From Aurantiacibacter arachoides (GTDB lineage Bacteria; Pseudomonadota; Alphaproteobacteria; Sphingomonadales; Sphingomonadaceae): a DNA stretch of 64,000 bases. The stretch lies in NCBI RefSeq assembly GCF_009827335.1, contig NZ_WTYH01000001.1, forward strand, positions 310,001 to 374,000, in the 5' to 3' direction. The position numbers were made by a program, and so were the translations under genes. The notes beneath the pieces are model-generated. The model was not told the origin of the DNA, ran no database searches, and saw only the letters and a program-made list of their open reading frames with translations. Shown here piece after piece: positions 26,962 to 38,413 of the stretch (position 1 is the stretch's first letter; each line of letters opens with the position of its first letter).

Positions 26962-27900
26962 ATGATGTCCGACACTACCGTACCGCCAGTGCAAGACGCA
27001 GCGCCTGCCGCGCCCCCCGGCGTGGGTGCGCAGCTGCGCGCCGCGCGTGAGGCGCGCGGGCTTACGCTCGATCAGGTCGCTGCCGACACGCGCATTTCGC
27101 GGCGCTATCTCCAGCACCTGGAGGCCGGCGAGTTCGAAGAACTGGCTGGCAAGACCTACGCCATCGGCTTTGCCAAGACCTACGCCAAGACGGTGGGCCT
27201 GCACGAAGGCGACGTGGCAGCGATGGTGCGCGCCGAGCTGGGCACGGACCGCGCCTATGACAGTCAACGGCTCAAGACCCAGCAGGGCTCGTTCGAACCG
27301 GGCGATCCCGCGCGCACGCCGGGCGGCAAGCTGGTGTGGTTTTCGCTGTTCGCGGTGGTCTTGCTGCTGATCGGCATCTTCTTCGCTGCCCGCGTGCTGT
27401 TCTCCCCCGCCGCCGAGCTTCCCTCGCTGACCGAGCAGGAGGCGCAGGAACAACGCGAAGCCGCGCTCGCCGCGCAGCAACGATCCGCCCGGCAGCCGCA
27501 GCAGGGGCAGGGCGGGGCGGCGGCAGCGCCCGGTGGCCCGGTCGTCTTCACGGCAGAGGCCGAGGCCTGGGTGCGGTTCTACGACGCGCAGGGCCGGGTG
27601 TTGAACGAGACCGTGCTGAACGAAGGCGAAAGCTACCAGGTGCCCGCCGATGCCGACAATCCGATGGTCGTCACCGGGCGCCCGCAGATGCTGGCGATTA
27701 CCGTTGGCGGACAGCCGGTGGCCAAGCTCAGCTACGAGCAGGAAACCGTGAGCGACGTGCCGGTCAGCGCGGCCGCGCTGCTGGCGCGCCAGCCTACCCG
27801 CACGACGCGCGGCTTCGGCGGCGCGGCGGCCGACGGCTCTCCCGCGCCCGCAGCTTCGCCAGCGCCTGCCGCGACTGGCCCCGAGCCTGACGCGCAATAG
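26962..27900 (+). CDS. RodZ-like cytoskeletal protein (HTH, TM, DUF4115)
   Basis: This 312-residue protein has an N-terminal helix-turn-helix (about 22-85: LRAAREARGLTLDQVA, ISRRYLQHLEAGEFEEL) and one membrane helix at about 121-143. A Gln/Ala/Pro-rich linker follows, then a DUF4115 beta domain (about 195-260: AWVRFYDAQGRVL, GESYQVPADADNPMV). RodZ links MreB to the membrane and helps set rod shape, and this layout fits. The periplasmic end is Ala/Pro-rich. The first of two adjacent ATGs is used. It is followed by cpoB, about 110 bp away, after a probable terminator hairpin. Confidence 0.85.
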   Translation: MMSDTTVPPVQDAAPAAPPGVGAQLRAAREARGLTLDQVAADTRISRRYLQHLEAGEFEELAGKTYAIGFAKTYAKTVGLHEGDVAAMVRAELGTDRAYDSQRLKTQQGSFEPGDPARTPGGKLVWFSLFAVVLLLIGIFFAARVLFSPAAELPSLTEQEAQEQREAALAAQQRSARQPQQGQGGAAAAPGGPVVFTAEAEAWVRFYDAQGRVLNETVLNEGESYQVPADADNPMVVTGRPQMLAITVGGQPVAKLSYEQETVSDVPVSAAALLARQPTRTTRGFGGAAADGSPAPAASPAPAATGPEPDAQ

Positions 27901-27911
27901 GCGGGGATTAC

Positions 27912-27934
27912 CCGGCGAAGCGAGGTTTCGCCGG
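27912..27934 (+). terminator. Possible terminator after the RodZ-like gene
   Basis: A perfect 8-bp inverted repeat, CCGGCGAA at 27912-27919 and TTCGCCGG at 27927-27934, with a 7-nt loop, begins 12 bp after the RodZ-like stop. The tail TTAGTT is weak, not a full T-tract, so termination is only partly supported. Confidence 0.5.
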
Positions 27935-28009
27935 TTAGTTAATGCCCTATCTTGGCGCGGCGTGGCACCACGCGTGCCGAAACGAAACGCAAATGGAGGA
28001 AAAGTGGCG

Positions 28010-28966
28010 ATGAAGGCGATGCGCAAGAGGCTGGCGGCGACCACGGGCGCGGCCCTGGTCATGATCCTGCCGCTCGTGGCGATCCCGGCGCAGGCGCAGG
28101 CGGACCAGCGGTTGCAGCGGCTCGAACAGCAGATCAGCGCGCTCCAGCGCGCGGTGTTCCCCGGCGGGGACGAGCGCTATTTCCAGCCCGAGATCACCCC
28201 GCAGCAGAACCCGCAGACTACCGACACGTCGCCGAGCACATCGGCCCTGACCGGCGTGCTAGAGCGGCTGGAATCGATCGAGCAGCAGGTCGCCCGCCTC
28301 ACCGCTGCCACCGAGGTGAACGAAAACGCGCTCTCCGCCATGGAGGCACGGCTCGCCGCGCTCGAGGGAGGACGCGCCGCTGTGAGCGCACAGCCCGGTT
28401 CGATTTCGACGCCCAGCGGCGCCATCGCCACCCCCGGTGCCGGATCGGGTTCCGCCGCGCTGCCTAGCCCGCCGCCCCAGGGCACCCCGGCGCCGACCCC
28501 GACCCCGGCCCCCGCCGCCACGCCCAGCCCGGCGCGCGTCGCCGCGGTCGCCGCCATCACCAAGCCGGTCACCGGCGACCAGGGCGAGGATGAATACACC
28601 TACGGTTTCCGCCTGTGGGACGCGGGCTTCTTCCCCGAGGCGCAGCAGCAACTGGCGCTTTATCTCGAAAGGTATCCGAGCCATCGCATGGCCAGTTACG
28701 GCCGCAACTTGCTGGGCCGCGCCTTTCTCGACGCCGGCGACGCGCGCGGGGCGGCGACGCATTTTTTCGAAAACTATCAGAACGATCCGCAGGGCGCGCG
28801 CGCCGGTGACAGCCTGCTCTTTCTCGCCCAGTCGATGATCGCGCTGGGCGATACCCGCCGCGCCTGCATCGCGCTGGCGGAATTCGGCGATACCTACGCG
28901 GCGCTGGCGACCGGGCGCCTGTCCACCACGTACGCGGGCCTCAATGGCCGGGTCGACTGCGATTGA
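28010..28966 (+). CDS. Cell division coordinator CpoB / YbgF-like protein
   Basis: This 318-residue periplasmic protein has a signal peptide (cut near AQAQA, about residue 26), then a coiled coil from about 28 to 125 (RLQRLEQQISALQRAV, VNENALSAMEARLAALE). A Pro/Thr/Ala-rich linker (about 140-185) and a C-terminal TPR domain (GEDEYTYGFRLWDAGFFPEAQQQ, HFFENYQNDPQG) follow. CpoB works with the Tol-Pal system at division, but tol-pal genes are not in the window, so placement is unusual for YbgF. The ATG at 28010 has GGAGGA 9 bp upstream; a GTG at 28004 has too short a spacing. It overlaps tilS by 23 bp. Confidence 0.82.
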   Translation: MKAMRKRLAATTGAALVMILPLVAIPAQAQADQRLQRLEQQISALQRAVFPGGDERYFQPEITPQQNPQTTDTSPSTSALTGVLERLESIEQQVARLTAATEVNENALSAMEARLAALEGGRAAVSAQPGSISTPSGAIATPGAGSGSAALPSPPPQGTPAPTPTPAPAATPSPARVAAVAAITKPVTGDQGEDEYTYGFRLWDAGFFPEAQQQLALYLERYPSHRMASYGRNLLGRAFLDAGDARGAATHFFENYQNDPQGARAGDSLLFLAQSMIALGDTRRACIALAEFGDTYAALATGRLSTTYAGLNGRVDCD

Positions 28967-29909
28967 TCCCGAACTGGTCGGGCGTTTCCGGGAAGCGCTC
29001 GAGCGGTTGAACGGCGGCGGCGCGCGGATCGGCCTTGCGGTCAGCGGCGGGCCGGATTCGATGGCCATGCTGCTGCTGGCGCACGCGGCGATCCCCGGTC
29101 ATTTCGCGGTGGCGACGGTCGATCACGGCCTGCGTCCGGATGCGAAGGACGAGTGCGCGCTGGTTGTCGCGGCCTGCGAGGCGCGCGGCGTGCCATGCAC
29201 CGTGCTGACGGTCACGGTAGCCGCGGGCAATGTGCAGGCCGAAGCGCGCAAGGCGCGTTACTTGGCACTAGGCGAGTGGGCGGAGGATAACGCCTTGCCC
29301 GCGGTCGCCACCGCGCATCATGCCGACGATCAGGCCGAGACACTGCTCATGCGGCTCAACCGGGGCAGCGGCGTATCGGGCCTCGCGGGCGTGCGCGAGG
29401 TGACGAACTTCATTGGCACAGGGTATTATGCAAGCGTGATCCGCCCGCTGCTGGCGTTCCGCCGCGCGGAACTGCGCGACGTGGTCGAGCGGGCTTGCCT
29501 GGCAGTAGCGCACGATCCCTCGAACGAAGACCCTGCCTTTGACAGGGTGCGCATCCGCCGCGCCCTGGCGGCGTGCGACTGGCTCGATCCGCTGGCCCTG
29601 GCGCGGTCCGCCAACCATCTTGCCGACGCCGAACAGGCGCTGCACCAGTATCGCCAGCAGTTGTGGGAACAGGCAGTCACTTACGACGACGGCACGTTCC
29701 GCATGCGCGCCGATGCAGGGCCGGAAATGGCCTTGCGGGTGATCGGCTTGGTCATGCGCGACCTCGGCGGGAATGCGCGCGGAGCGGACCTTGCAGGGCT
29801 GGTGGCGAAGCTGCGGAACGGGCAGGGCGGCAACGTGGGCGGCGTGCTCGCCACGGTCGAGGGGAATGACTGGGTCTTCCGCCGCGAACCGCCGAGGCGG
29901 ACGGGCTGA
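28944..29909 (+). CDS. tilS: tRNA(Ile)-lysidine synthase
   Basis: TilS converts cytidine 34 of the tRNA-Ile CAU anticodon to lysidine with ATP, giving AUA decoding. The 321-residue protein has the PP-loop SGGPDS (34-39), VDHGLR, and AHHADDQAETLLMRLNRGSG, then RDPSNEDPAFDRVRIR (here written AHDPSNEDPAFDRVR). The C-terminal domain is short compared with E. coli TilS (432), as is common in alphaproteobacteria. The start overlaps the cpoB end by 23 bp, so they are likely co-translated. It is convergent with the L,D-transpeptidase, 3 bp apart. Confidence 0.92.
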   Translation: MAGSTAIDPELVGRFREALERLNGGGARIGLAVSGGPDSMAMLLLAHAAIPGHFAVATVDHGLRPDAKDECALVVAACEARGVPCTVLTVTVAAGNVQAEARKARYLALGEWAEDNALPAVATAHHADDQAETLLMRLNRGSGVSGLAGVREVTNFIGTGYYASVIRPLLAFRRAELRDVVERACLAVAHDPSNEDPAFDRVRIRRALAACDWLDPLALARSANHLADAEQALHQYRQQLWEQAVTYDDGTFRMRADAGPEMALRVIGLVMRDLGGNARGADLAGLVAKLRNGQGGNVGGVLATVEGNDWVFRREPPRRTG

Positions 29910-29912
29910 GCC

Positions 29913-30620
29913 TCAGCCCTCCTCGCGGTGATCCAGCGAGCCGCCGACGCCCGTGCGCACGCCATCGGTAATGATGACCACGTCGCCCAGCTGCGCGATC
30001 TCGTAGATCTTCGATACGAAGGCATCGGGCGTGCCGATGCACCCGTGGCTGGCGTAGCCGCGTTCGACTGTCGATCCGCCGTGGATAGCTACCCCGTCCC
30101 ACGTCAGCCGCATCGTCCAGGGCATGGGGGCGTTGTTGTACTGTTCGGAAATGTTGTGCCGCTCCTTGGTGAGGATCGGGAACACCCCGGTGGGGGTCGG
30201 GTGATCGGGCGAACCGATCAGCACGGCGGCCGCGCCAATCTCGTATCCGCCGCGAAACACGCTGAGCACCCGCGCCTGCAAATCCACGGTCATCACCAAT
30301 GGGCCGGGTGGCACGCCCTCATCGTCCCAGTGCCATTCGCCATAGCGGATGGGTCCGTCGATCGGCAGCACGCGGCGGATGACGAAGGGATCCTCGGGAT
30401 CGTAGGAGGGCGTTTCCTGCACCACCTCGCCGGCGACGAAAGCCGGTTCCGCGGCGGCATTGCCGTTCGGCGTGGCGAGTACGTCCTGCGCGGCAATGGT
30501 GGCCGGCGCGGTGTCCTGCGCCTCCAGCGGGTTGCCCAGGAACAGCGTGCTGCCGATCAGCGCGGTTATCGCCAGCGTCAGTCCGCCGATCCATTTCATG
30601 CCACGGTCCATGCAACGCAT
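29913..30620 (-). CDS. L,D-transpeptidase (YkuD domain)
   Basis: This 235-residue protein has an N-terminal hydrophobic segment (about residues 10-28) serving as signal or anchor, then a YkuD domain. The catalytic region reads VAIHGGSTVERGY followed by ASHGCIGTPDAF, with the nucleophile Cys in SHGC. It would cross-link peptidoglycan by 3-3 bonds or attach proteins, acting in the periplasm. The usual SHGCIR has Gly-Thr-Pro in place of Arg here. Starts at 30620, 30611 or 30599 are all possible; the last gives the tightest signal peptide. It lies about 80 bp downstream of the PEP carboxylase homologue on the same strand. Confidence 0.86.
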   Translation of the reverse strand: MRCMDRGMKWIGGLTLAITALIGSTLFLGNPLEAQDTAPATIAAQDVLATPNGNAAAEPAFVAGEVVQETPSYDPEDPFVIRRVLPIDGPIRYGEWHWDDEGVPPGPLVMTVDLQARVLSVFRGGYEIGAAAVLIGSPDHPTPTGVFPILTKERHNISEQYNNAPMPWTMRLTWDGVAIHGGSTVERGYASHGCIGTPDAFVSKIYEIAQLGDVVIITDGVRTGVGGSLDHREEG

Positions 30621-30702
30621 CTAGGCGCAAGCCGGCGCGATTGACACCCCCGCCCGCCCCGCGTCCCGATATCGGACGGCTCGGGTTGGGGGTCTGAAAG
30701 GC

Positions 30703-33477
30703 TCAGCCGTGCGCGCCGAACACGTTGGCGATGGCGGTGGAAATGCGCAGCGAGAGCGCATGGGCGCGCTCGATCGGGTCGATGAAGTCGCGGTGGATTG
30801 CCCCGTAGCCCTCGTCAGACCCATCCGGCCAGTCGGCTGGCTCGGCAAGATCGAACCTGTCGAGGCGCGGAAAGGCCACCGGATAGGCGCGCCGCAGCTG
30901 CGCCAGGGCATCGTCGATGCGCAGGGTGAAGACCATCTCCAGCACGTCGTCCCGGCTGACATCGTTGGCACGGCTGAAGGCCGGCACGCTGACGGCGCGA
31001 ATGAACATGGCCTGCAACAGGGTGAGCCGCAGCGCCTGCAGCACGCCGATCATGCGGCGCTTTTCCTCGCGGTTCTCGGTCGGCTGGTCGTCGGGCACAT
31101 GGGCGAGCAGGCGGTGCAGCTTCATCGCATCCACGCGCAACCGGCTGGCGAGGCGGCGGAACACGCCGACCCGATCATCCTTGACGAGATATTCGCTCAA
31201 CGCTTCGCAGGCGGCGGTCAGGTGCGTCTCGGTGCCGCGATAGGGGCGGCTGGCCCAGTAGGCGGAATTGAACAGCTCGCCATAGGCGGCGACGGTCTTG
31301 ACGCTGGCCAGCGCGTTGGCGGCGCGCACCAGCCGCACGAGTTCGCGCCCGCGCGCGCTTTGTGCCAGCAGCGCGCCCAGTTCCTCGTACTTGCCTTCTG
31401 CCGCCTCGCCGACCCCGGCGATCACGTTCACCGGGTAGCCGAGCTGCTGCAGGATGGCGTTGTGCGGGATGGCGCGGATCTGCCGCAGCGACATGTCGCG
31501 ATCCGCGGACAGGTCGCCCTGGCGCCGGCTCACGCGGCTGCCGGTGGAGTTCAGCAACCCAAGGCCAAAGGCGGTAATAGCCCGGGCATAGGTGCGGCTT
31601 TCCAGGTGACCGCGCTGATGGTCCTTCACCGCGCGATAGAAATCGAGGCTGATGTCCGTCCGGCGATAGAACGGATCGGTCGGGGCATCGGGATCCGTCT
31701 CGGACGGTCGCAGGCAGGCGATGCGGGTGAGAGTGGCGCGCGCCAGATCGGGCGTGGCGAACCACAGGTAACCGTCGCCACCCTGAAAGCTGACCTCGGG
31801 TTCCAGCGCGATGCCCGCACGGGCGAAACGGCGCTTGGCCCAGGGCGACAGCGGCCAGTCGAGACGGTCCGCGAGCGTGGCAGGATGGGCGCCGCGGCCC
31901 ATGCTTTCGCCGTGGGTGTTGAAGATCAGCGCGGCAACATCGGTCAGCCCGTTGGCCGCCATTGCGTCCGACAGGCGACCCTGCAACCGCTCGATCGCCA
32001 GGCTTGCAGGGATCTGCCCGACGAAGCGCCCCGCGTCGGAAAATCCGGTCTGGATCGCCACCCGGCCGCGTTGCCGTGCATAGTCGCGATAGACTTCCTC
32101 CGCCAACAGCTCGTCGAGGAAGCGGCCGCCGTGCTCGAGCGCGGTCTCGGTCTCGAAAAGAGGCGAGATATCCACCTTGTCGGCAATACCGAACAGCTTG
32201 GCGAAATAGAGTGCGGCAAGGACGGTGGCAGGTTCCTCGCACTCGGCGATCAGCATCCGGATCGGTGCGTCGGCGTCGATGTGATGGAGGATCTGCGCCA
32301 TGGCCAGGAACTGCCGGATCGCGGTGGAAGCCTCGATGGCGACCGCGCCGAAGTTCGTGCGATGCGGCCGTATCGCGGCGATCGCGTCACGCAGGTGCAC
32401 CACCGCGCCCTTGCTGGCAAGGTCGAGCGTGCCTTGCGGGTCGATGCGCCGGCGGATGGCGTTGTGCAACTGCTTGGCATTCACCCGGAAATGGATCCAG
32501 CCCATGCCGAGCCCGTCGGCGCGCATCGCCGCGGCAAGCGTCAGCAGGCGGACGGCGCGCTGCGTGTCTCCGGTCATGCCCGCCTCGCGTTCGAGATGGG
32601 CGATGAAGGGAGCGAGGCTGGTCAGGCGGTGAAGCCCGTGCGCGGTCAGCCGGTTGGCCGCCTGCGACAGGCGCGCGGGATCGGCAAGGTCGCCGGCGAA
32701 ATCCGCCGCCGATGCCGCGGTTTCGTCTTGGGCAGGACGCAGGACATCGAGCAGTTGGTGACGTGGGTCGATGGCCTCCAGCGCGGCGATGTAGCGTGCC
32801 AGCCGCTCGGCCTTTTCGGCGAGGCGGAAGGCGATGGAGGTGGCCCAGCCGATATCGGTGCGCCCGTCCATGTCATAGCCGACCCAGCTGGCAAAGCGGA
32901 ACGGCAGCGGGGCAAGGGTTCGCCAATCGTCGGGCCATTTTCGTGCGGCGTGGGTGAGAACCTGCGCCACGATGGCATCGCGCGCGTCCTGCGCGTGGGC
33001 GATCGCGCGCATGGCCTGCGCGTGTTCGTAGGCAAGGGTGACCTCGGGCCGGTCGCTGCCGGTTACGCCGGGGTCGATGGTGCCATTTCTCGCCGCCGCC
33101 CCGGCCACGGCGGCATGTTCAGCGGGCGTCAGCAGGAACGTCGGATGGGCGGTGAACACGGCGTGGAGCTGGGGGCTTTCCCAGCGCGCCCTGAACGTGG
33201 CGAAATCGGGCGCGTCCAGGCTGTCCGCGAGAGCCCGGGCGTTCGCATCCTCACCGATGGGCGCGACCATGCGGTGCGTCCGGCGGGCGCGTTCCTCCAG
33301 CGCAGCGACTTCCAGTTCGGCGATGGCAGCTTCCATGTCGTCCAGCGACAGCGTGCCGTCTTCCAGCTCGCGCGACATATCGTGCGCAAGCTGGAACACC
33401 GGGTTGAAGAGCGGCGTCTCCTCGGTGCGCTGGTGGATCTGCTGAAGGCGCTCGGTCAGGTCGCCGACGCGGCTCAC
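30703..33477 (-). CDS. PEP-carboxylase homologue with altered catalytic motifs
   Basis: This 924-residue protein aligns end to end with phosphoenolpyruvate carboxylase. TAHPT (His at 111), VGYDMDG (standing for GGDRDG) and ISPLFET are visible. But the usual SDSxKDxG is replaced by TGFSDAGRFVGQ (477-488). FHGRGGSxGRGG reads FNTHGESMGRGA (519-530), which changes the second catalytic His to Asn and the first Arg to His. The extreme C-terminus lacks the usual RNTG. It is either a distinct subfamily or a protein without carboxylase activity. GTG at 33477 overlaps the eda stop as GTGA, placing it last in the Entner-Doudoroff operon. Alignment is by eye. Confidence 0.75.
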   Translation of the reverse strand: MSRVGDLTERLQQIHQRTEETPLFNPVFQLAHDMSRELEDGTLSLDDMEAAIAELEVAALEERARRTHRMVAPIGEDANARALADSLDAPDFATFRARWESPQLHAVFTAHPTFLLTPAEHAAVAGAAARNGTIDPGVTGSDRPEVTLAYEHAQAMRAIAHAQDARDAIVAQVLTHAARKWPDDWRTLAPLPFRFASWVGYDMDGRTDIGWATSIAFRLAEKAERLARYIAALEAIDPRHQLLDVLRPAQDETAASAADFAGDLADPARLSQAANRLTAHGLHRLTSLAPFIAHLEREAGMTGDTQRAVRLLTLAAAMRADGLGMGWIHFRVNAKQLHNAIRRRIDPQGTLDLASKGAVVHLRDAIAAIRPHRTNFGAVAIEASTAIRQFLAMAQILHHIDADAPIRMLIAECEEPATVLAALYFAKLFGIADKVDISPLFETETALEHGGRFLDELLAEEVYRDYARQRGRVAIQTGFSDAGRFVGQIPASLAIERLQGRLSDAMAANGLTDVAALIFNTHGESMGRGAHPATLADRLDWPLSPWAKRRFARAGIALEPEVSFQGGDGYLWFATPDLARATLTRIACLRPSETDPDAPTDPFYRRTDISLDFYRAVKDHQRGHLESRTYARAITAFGLGLLNSTGSRVSRRQGDLSADRDMSLRQIRAIPHNAILQQLGYPVNVIAGVGEAAEGKYEELGALLAQSARGRELVRLVRAANALASVKTVAAYGELFNSAYWASRPYRGTETHLTAACEALSEYLVKDDRVGVFRRLASRLRVDAMKLHRLLAHVPDDQPTENREEKRRMIGVLQALRLTLLQAMFIRAVSVPAFSRANDVSRDDVLEMVFTLRIDDALAQLRRAYPVAFPRLDRFDLAEPADWPDGSDEGYGAIHRDFIDPIERAHALSLRISTAIANVFGAHG

Positions 33478-34103
33478 AAGGCGGCAGCCTCGCGGGCCAA
33501 TCGGGCGATTGCGTCGGGCGAGGCACCCTTGGGCGCAACCCAGCTCCCGCCGACGCAGAGCACCGGATCGAGGGCCAGCCAATCCGCCGCGTTCTCCAGG
33601 CTTACGCCGCCGGTGGGGCAGAACCTGCACTGGTAGAACGGCGCGGCGAGCGCCTTCAAGGCCGGAATGCCGCCGTTCGCCATGGCCGGGAAGAACTTGA
33701 AGTGGCTCAGCCCCAGGTCCATGCCGCGCATGATGTCACCGGCGTTGGCCACGCCGGGCAGAAACGGCACGCCGGCCCGGATTGCCGCTTCGCCGAGCCG
33801 CTGGGTCAGGCCGGGGGAGACAATGAACTCGCTGCCCGCGTCCATCGCCGCCTTGAGCTGATCGGGGTTGGTCACCGTGCCCGCGCCCACGATAGCGCCG
33901 GGGACCAGGTTCATGCGGCGGATCGCATCGAGTGCCTGCGGGGTGCGCAGCGTCACCTCAAGGACTTTCAGCCCACCTTCGACCAGCGCCTCTGCCGTTT
34001 CACGCGCATGGCCGACATCGTCGATCACCAGCACCGGGATCACCGGGGCAATGCGCATCACCCGGTCGATCTCCTGCGGATCGTAATGCTGGACGTCCTT
34101 CAT
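33474..34103 (-). CDS. eda: 2-dehydro-3-deoxy-6-phosphogluconate aldolase (KDPG aldolase)
   Basis: Eda splits KDPG into pyruvate and glyceraldehyde-3-phosphate, the last step of the Entner-Doudoroff pathway. The 209-residue barrel has catalytic E49 (LEVTLRT), GAGTV, and the Schiff-base lysine K136 in HFKFFPA, with PTGG near the C-terminus. Length is normal. It overlaps the glk stop by 4 nt upstream and the PEP-carboxylase homologue start downstream, so it lies inside a tightly coupled operon zwf-edd-glk-eda. Confidence 0.95.
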   Translation of the reverse strand: MKDVQHYDPQEIDRVMRIAPVIPVLVIDDVGHARETAEALVEGGLKVLEVTLRTPQALDAIRRMNLVPGAIVGAGTVTNPDQLKAAMDAGSEFIVSPGLTQRLGEAAIRAGVPFLPGVANAGDIMRGMDLGLSHFKFFPAMANGGIPALKALAAPFYQCRFCPTGGVSLENAADWLALDPVLCVGGSWVAPKGASPDAIARLAREAAAL

Positions 34104-35106
34104 CGCGCGTCTCCCTGGATCTGCCGGTCGTGCTGCTGGAAATAGGCCGCCGCCGCGCCGAACAGGCCGGGCTGCGGATGAGTGATGAGCTTGACCGGGA
34201 TCGCCGCCATCATGGTCTCGAACCGGCCCTTGGCGCGGAAGCGTTCGGCAAAGCCCGAGCGCGGCAGGTGATCGCGCAGCCGGTATCCCAGCCCGCCTGC
34301 GATCACGACGCCGGCAAAGCCGCCCTGTGCCAGCGCGGTATCACCCGCCACTGCGCCCAGCGACAGGCAGAAGCGGTCGATGGCGGCGGCGGCAAGGCTG
34401 TCCGATCCGTCCATCCCGGCGGTCCAGATGGTCACATCGTCCTGCGCCAGCACCGCACGGCCTTCCAGCGCGGCAAGCGTTTCGTAGATGTCGACGATGG
34501 CGGGGCCAGCCACCACGCGTTCCACCGACACGCGGGTGTGGCGCTTGCGCAGGCGGGCAAGGATCGCATCCTCGATCGGGTCCAGCGGGGCGAAATCGAC
34601 GTGCCCGCCCTCGGTGGCGGAAACGCGGTAGGTGCCATCGGGCTCGCGGTAGAGGTGGGCCACGCCCAGCCCCGTGCCGGGGCCCAGCACGCTCAGCCGG
34701 CCGGTCTTGCCCAGCGGTTCGTCGGGGCCGGTGAGATGGATGAATTCGTCGCACCCGGCGCGCGCGACGGCATGGGCCACGGCTTCGAAATCGTTGACGA
34801 TGGTGAAGCTGGAAACGCCCAGCTTCTCCTCCACCAGCGCCGGGCGGATGATCCACGGATTGTTGGTGAAACGGATGACCTGCCCACCGACCGGCCCGGC
34901 GATCGCCATGGCAACCGCATCGGGCAGCACGCCGCCCTTGCGCGCGCGATAATCCTCCCACGCGGTCTGGAAGCTGGCGTGGTCCTCGGTGTGGAGTGTG
35001 ATCGGCTCATCGAGCGTGATGGCGCCATCGGGCGCGCGGGTGGCGATGGCGAAGCGGGCGTGGGTGCCGCCGATGTCGACGGCGACGATCCGGGTCACGG
35101 GCGTCA

Positions 35107-35107
<1 letters not shown>
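34100..35107 (-). CDS. glk: Glucokinase
   Basis: This 335-residue ATP-dependent glucokinase of the bacterial Glk family has AVDIGGTHARFA at the N-terminus (phosphate 1), TNNPWIIRPALVEEKLG, the glucose-binding ND near VNDFEAV, GPGTGLGVA and TEGGHVDFAP. It feeds glucose-6-phosphate to zwf encoded in the same operon. The start can be the ATG at 35107, which shares one base with the edd stop, or a GTG at 35110. Its 3' end overlaps eda by 4 nt. Confidence 0.94.
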
Positions 35108-36928
<1,821 letters not shown>

Positions 36929-36936
<8 letters not shown>

Positions 36937-38371
36937 GCCAGCTTACCCCGTCACGTTCGGCAAGGGCGATGGCCGCCGAAGGCCCCCACGATCCTGCGTT
37001 GTAGGTCTTGGGCGTCTGCCCCTCGTCGGCCCAGGTCTTGCGGATGGCATCGATCCAGCGCCACTGCGCCTCCACCTCGTCGCGGCGGACGAACAGCGTC
37101 TGTTCGCCGTGCACGAGATCGAGCAGCAGCCGTTCGTAGGCGATGCGCTTGACCTTGCCGGTAAAGGCATCGGGCATGGTAATGTCCAGCGGCACCTCGC
37201 GCAGCACCATGCCATCCTGTTCGATGCCGGGAACCTTGGCCATCAGTCGCAGGTGCACGTTCTCCACCGGCTGGATGCCGATGACGAGGCGGTTCTGCTT
37301 TAGCCTGGCGCCTGGGAAGATCGAATGGGGGACGGGTGCGAACTGCACGACAATCTCGGTCACCCGTTCGGGCATCCGTTTCCCGGTGCGCAGGTAGAAG
37401 GGCACACCCTGCCAGCGCCAGTTGTCGATGTGCGCTTTCAAGGCGACGAAGGTCTCCGTTTCGCTGTCGCGGCCCAGTTCCTCGTCGTAGCCGGGCACGA
37501 TCCTGCCATCCGCCGCGCCGCCGCGATACTGGCCCGTCACGCTTTCGTCGGCGGCGATGGGGCGAAGGGCGCGCAGCACCTTGACCTTTTCGTCGCGCAC
37601 GGCGCCCGCCTCGAAGCTTCCGGGCGGCTCCATCGCGACCAGGGCGAGCAGCTGGAGCATGTGGTTCTGCACCATGTCGCGCAGCGCGCCCGCGTTCTCA
37701 TAGAAGTCGGCGCGGCTTTCCAGCCCCACGGTTTCGCCCACGGTGATCTGCACGTGCTCGATATGCCGGGCGTTCCACAGCGGTTCGAACATGATGTTGG
37801 CAAAGCGCAGCGCGATGAGGTTCTGCACCGTCTCCTTGCCGAGGTAGTGATCGATGCGGAAGATCCGGTCCTCGGTGAACGCGGCGGCAACGGCATCGTT
37901 GATGGCACAGCTCGATTCCAGATCGCTGCCCAGCGGCTTTTCCAGGCAGATGCGCGCGTGCTCGTCCGCCAGGCCGTGGGCGGCAAGGCCCTCGATCGTC
38001 GCCTTGAACAGGCTGGGCGCGGTGGACAGGAAGATCGCCACCTCGCGATCGCCCTTTTCCTTGGCGCCTACCTTGGCGGCAAGCTCGGCGTAACCTTCGG
38101 GTGTGGTCACGTCGAGCGGCTGGTAGAGCAGCCGGGCTAGGAAATCGTCGATGCCGCCGCGCCGTTCGGCGGGCAGGTAAGTCTCGATAGCCTCGCGCGC
38201 AAAATCACGGAACTGCGCGTCAGACAGGTCGGACCGCGCGGTGCCGACGATGCGCAGTTCCTCGTGCAGCAAACCTTCCCCCGCCAGCGCGCAGAGCGAT
38301 GGCAGGAGCATCCGCTGCGACAGGTCGCCGGTGGCCCCGAACAGGATCAGCGTGTCGGCGGTCGTGGTCAT
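36929..38371 (-). CDS. zwf: Glucose-6-phosphate 1-dehydrogenase
   Basis: Zwf oxidises glucose-6-phosphate with NAD(P)+ to 6-phosphogluconolactone. The 480-residue protein has the cofactor motif [11 protein letters not shown] (10-20), the substrate lysine in EKPLG (144-148) and the signature [10 protein letters not shown] (171-180) with catalytic H175 in the DHYLGK box. It heads the operon zwf-edd-glk-eda-PEPC-like. The lactonase gene pgl is missing from this cluster. Two palindromes lie upstream (38414-38428, 38482-38503) and are the best regulator targets seen. Confidence 0.96.
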
Positions 38372-38413
38372 GTTCGTTGCAATCCCTCAAACGGCAAAGT
38401 CGGCGCGATCCCT

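Noticed and set aside
30709..33636. 975-codon open frame on the + strand opposite the PEP-carboxylase homologue
   Set aside because: It is the mirror of a real gene at high GC. Its translation has no domain and is rich in Arg, Gly and Ala; the minus-strand frame carries clear PEPC motifs.
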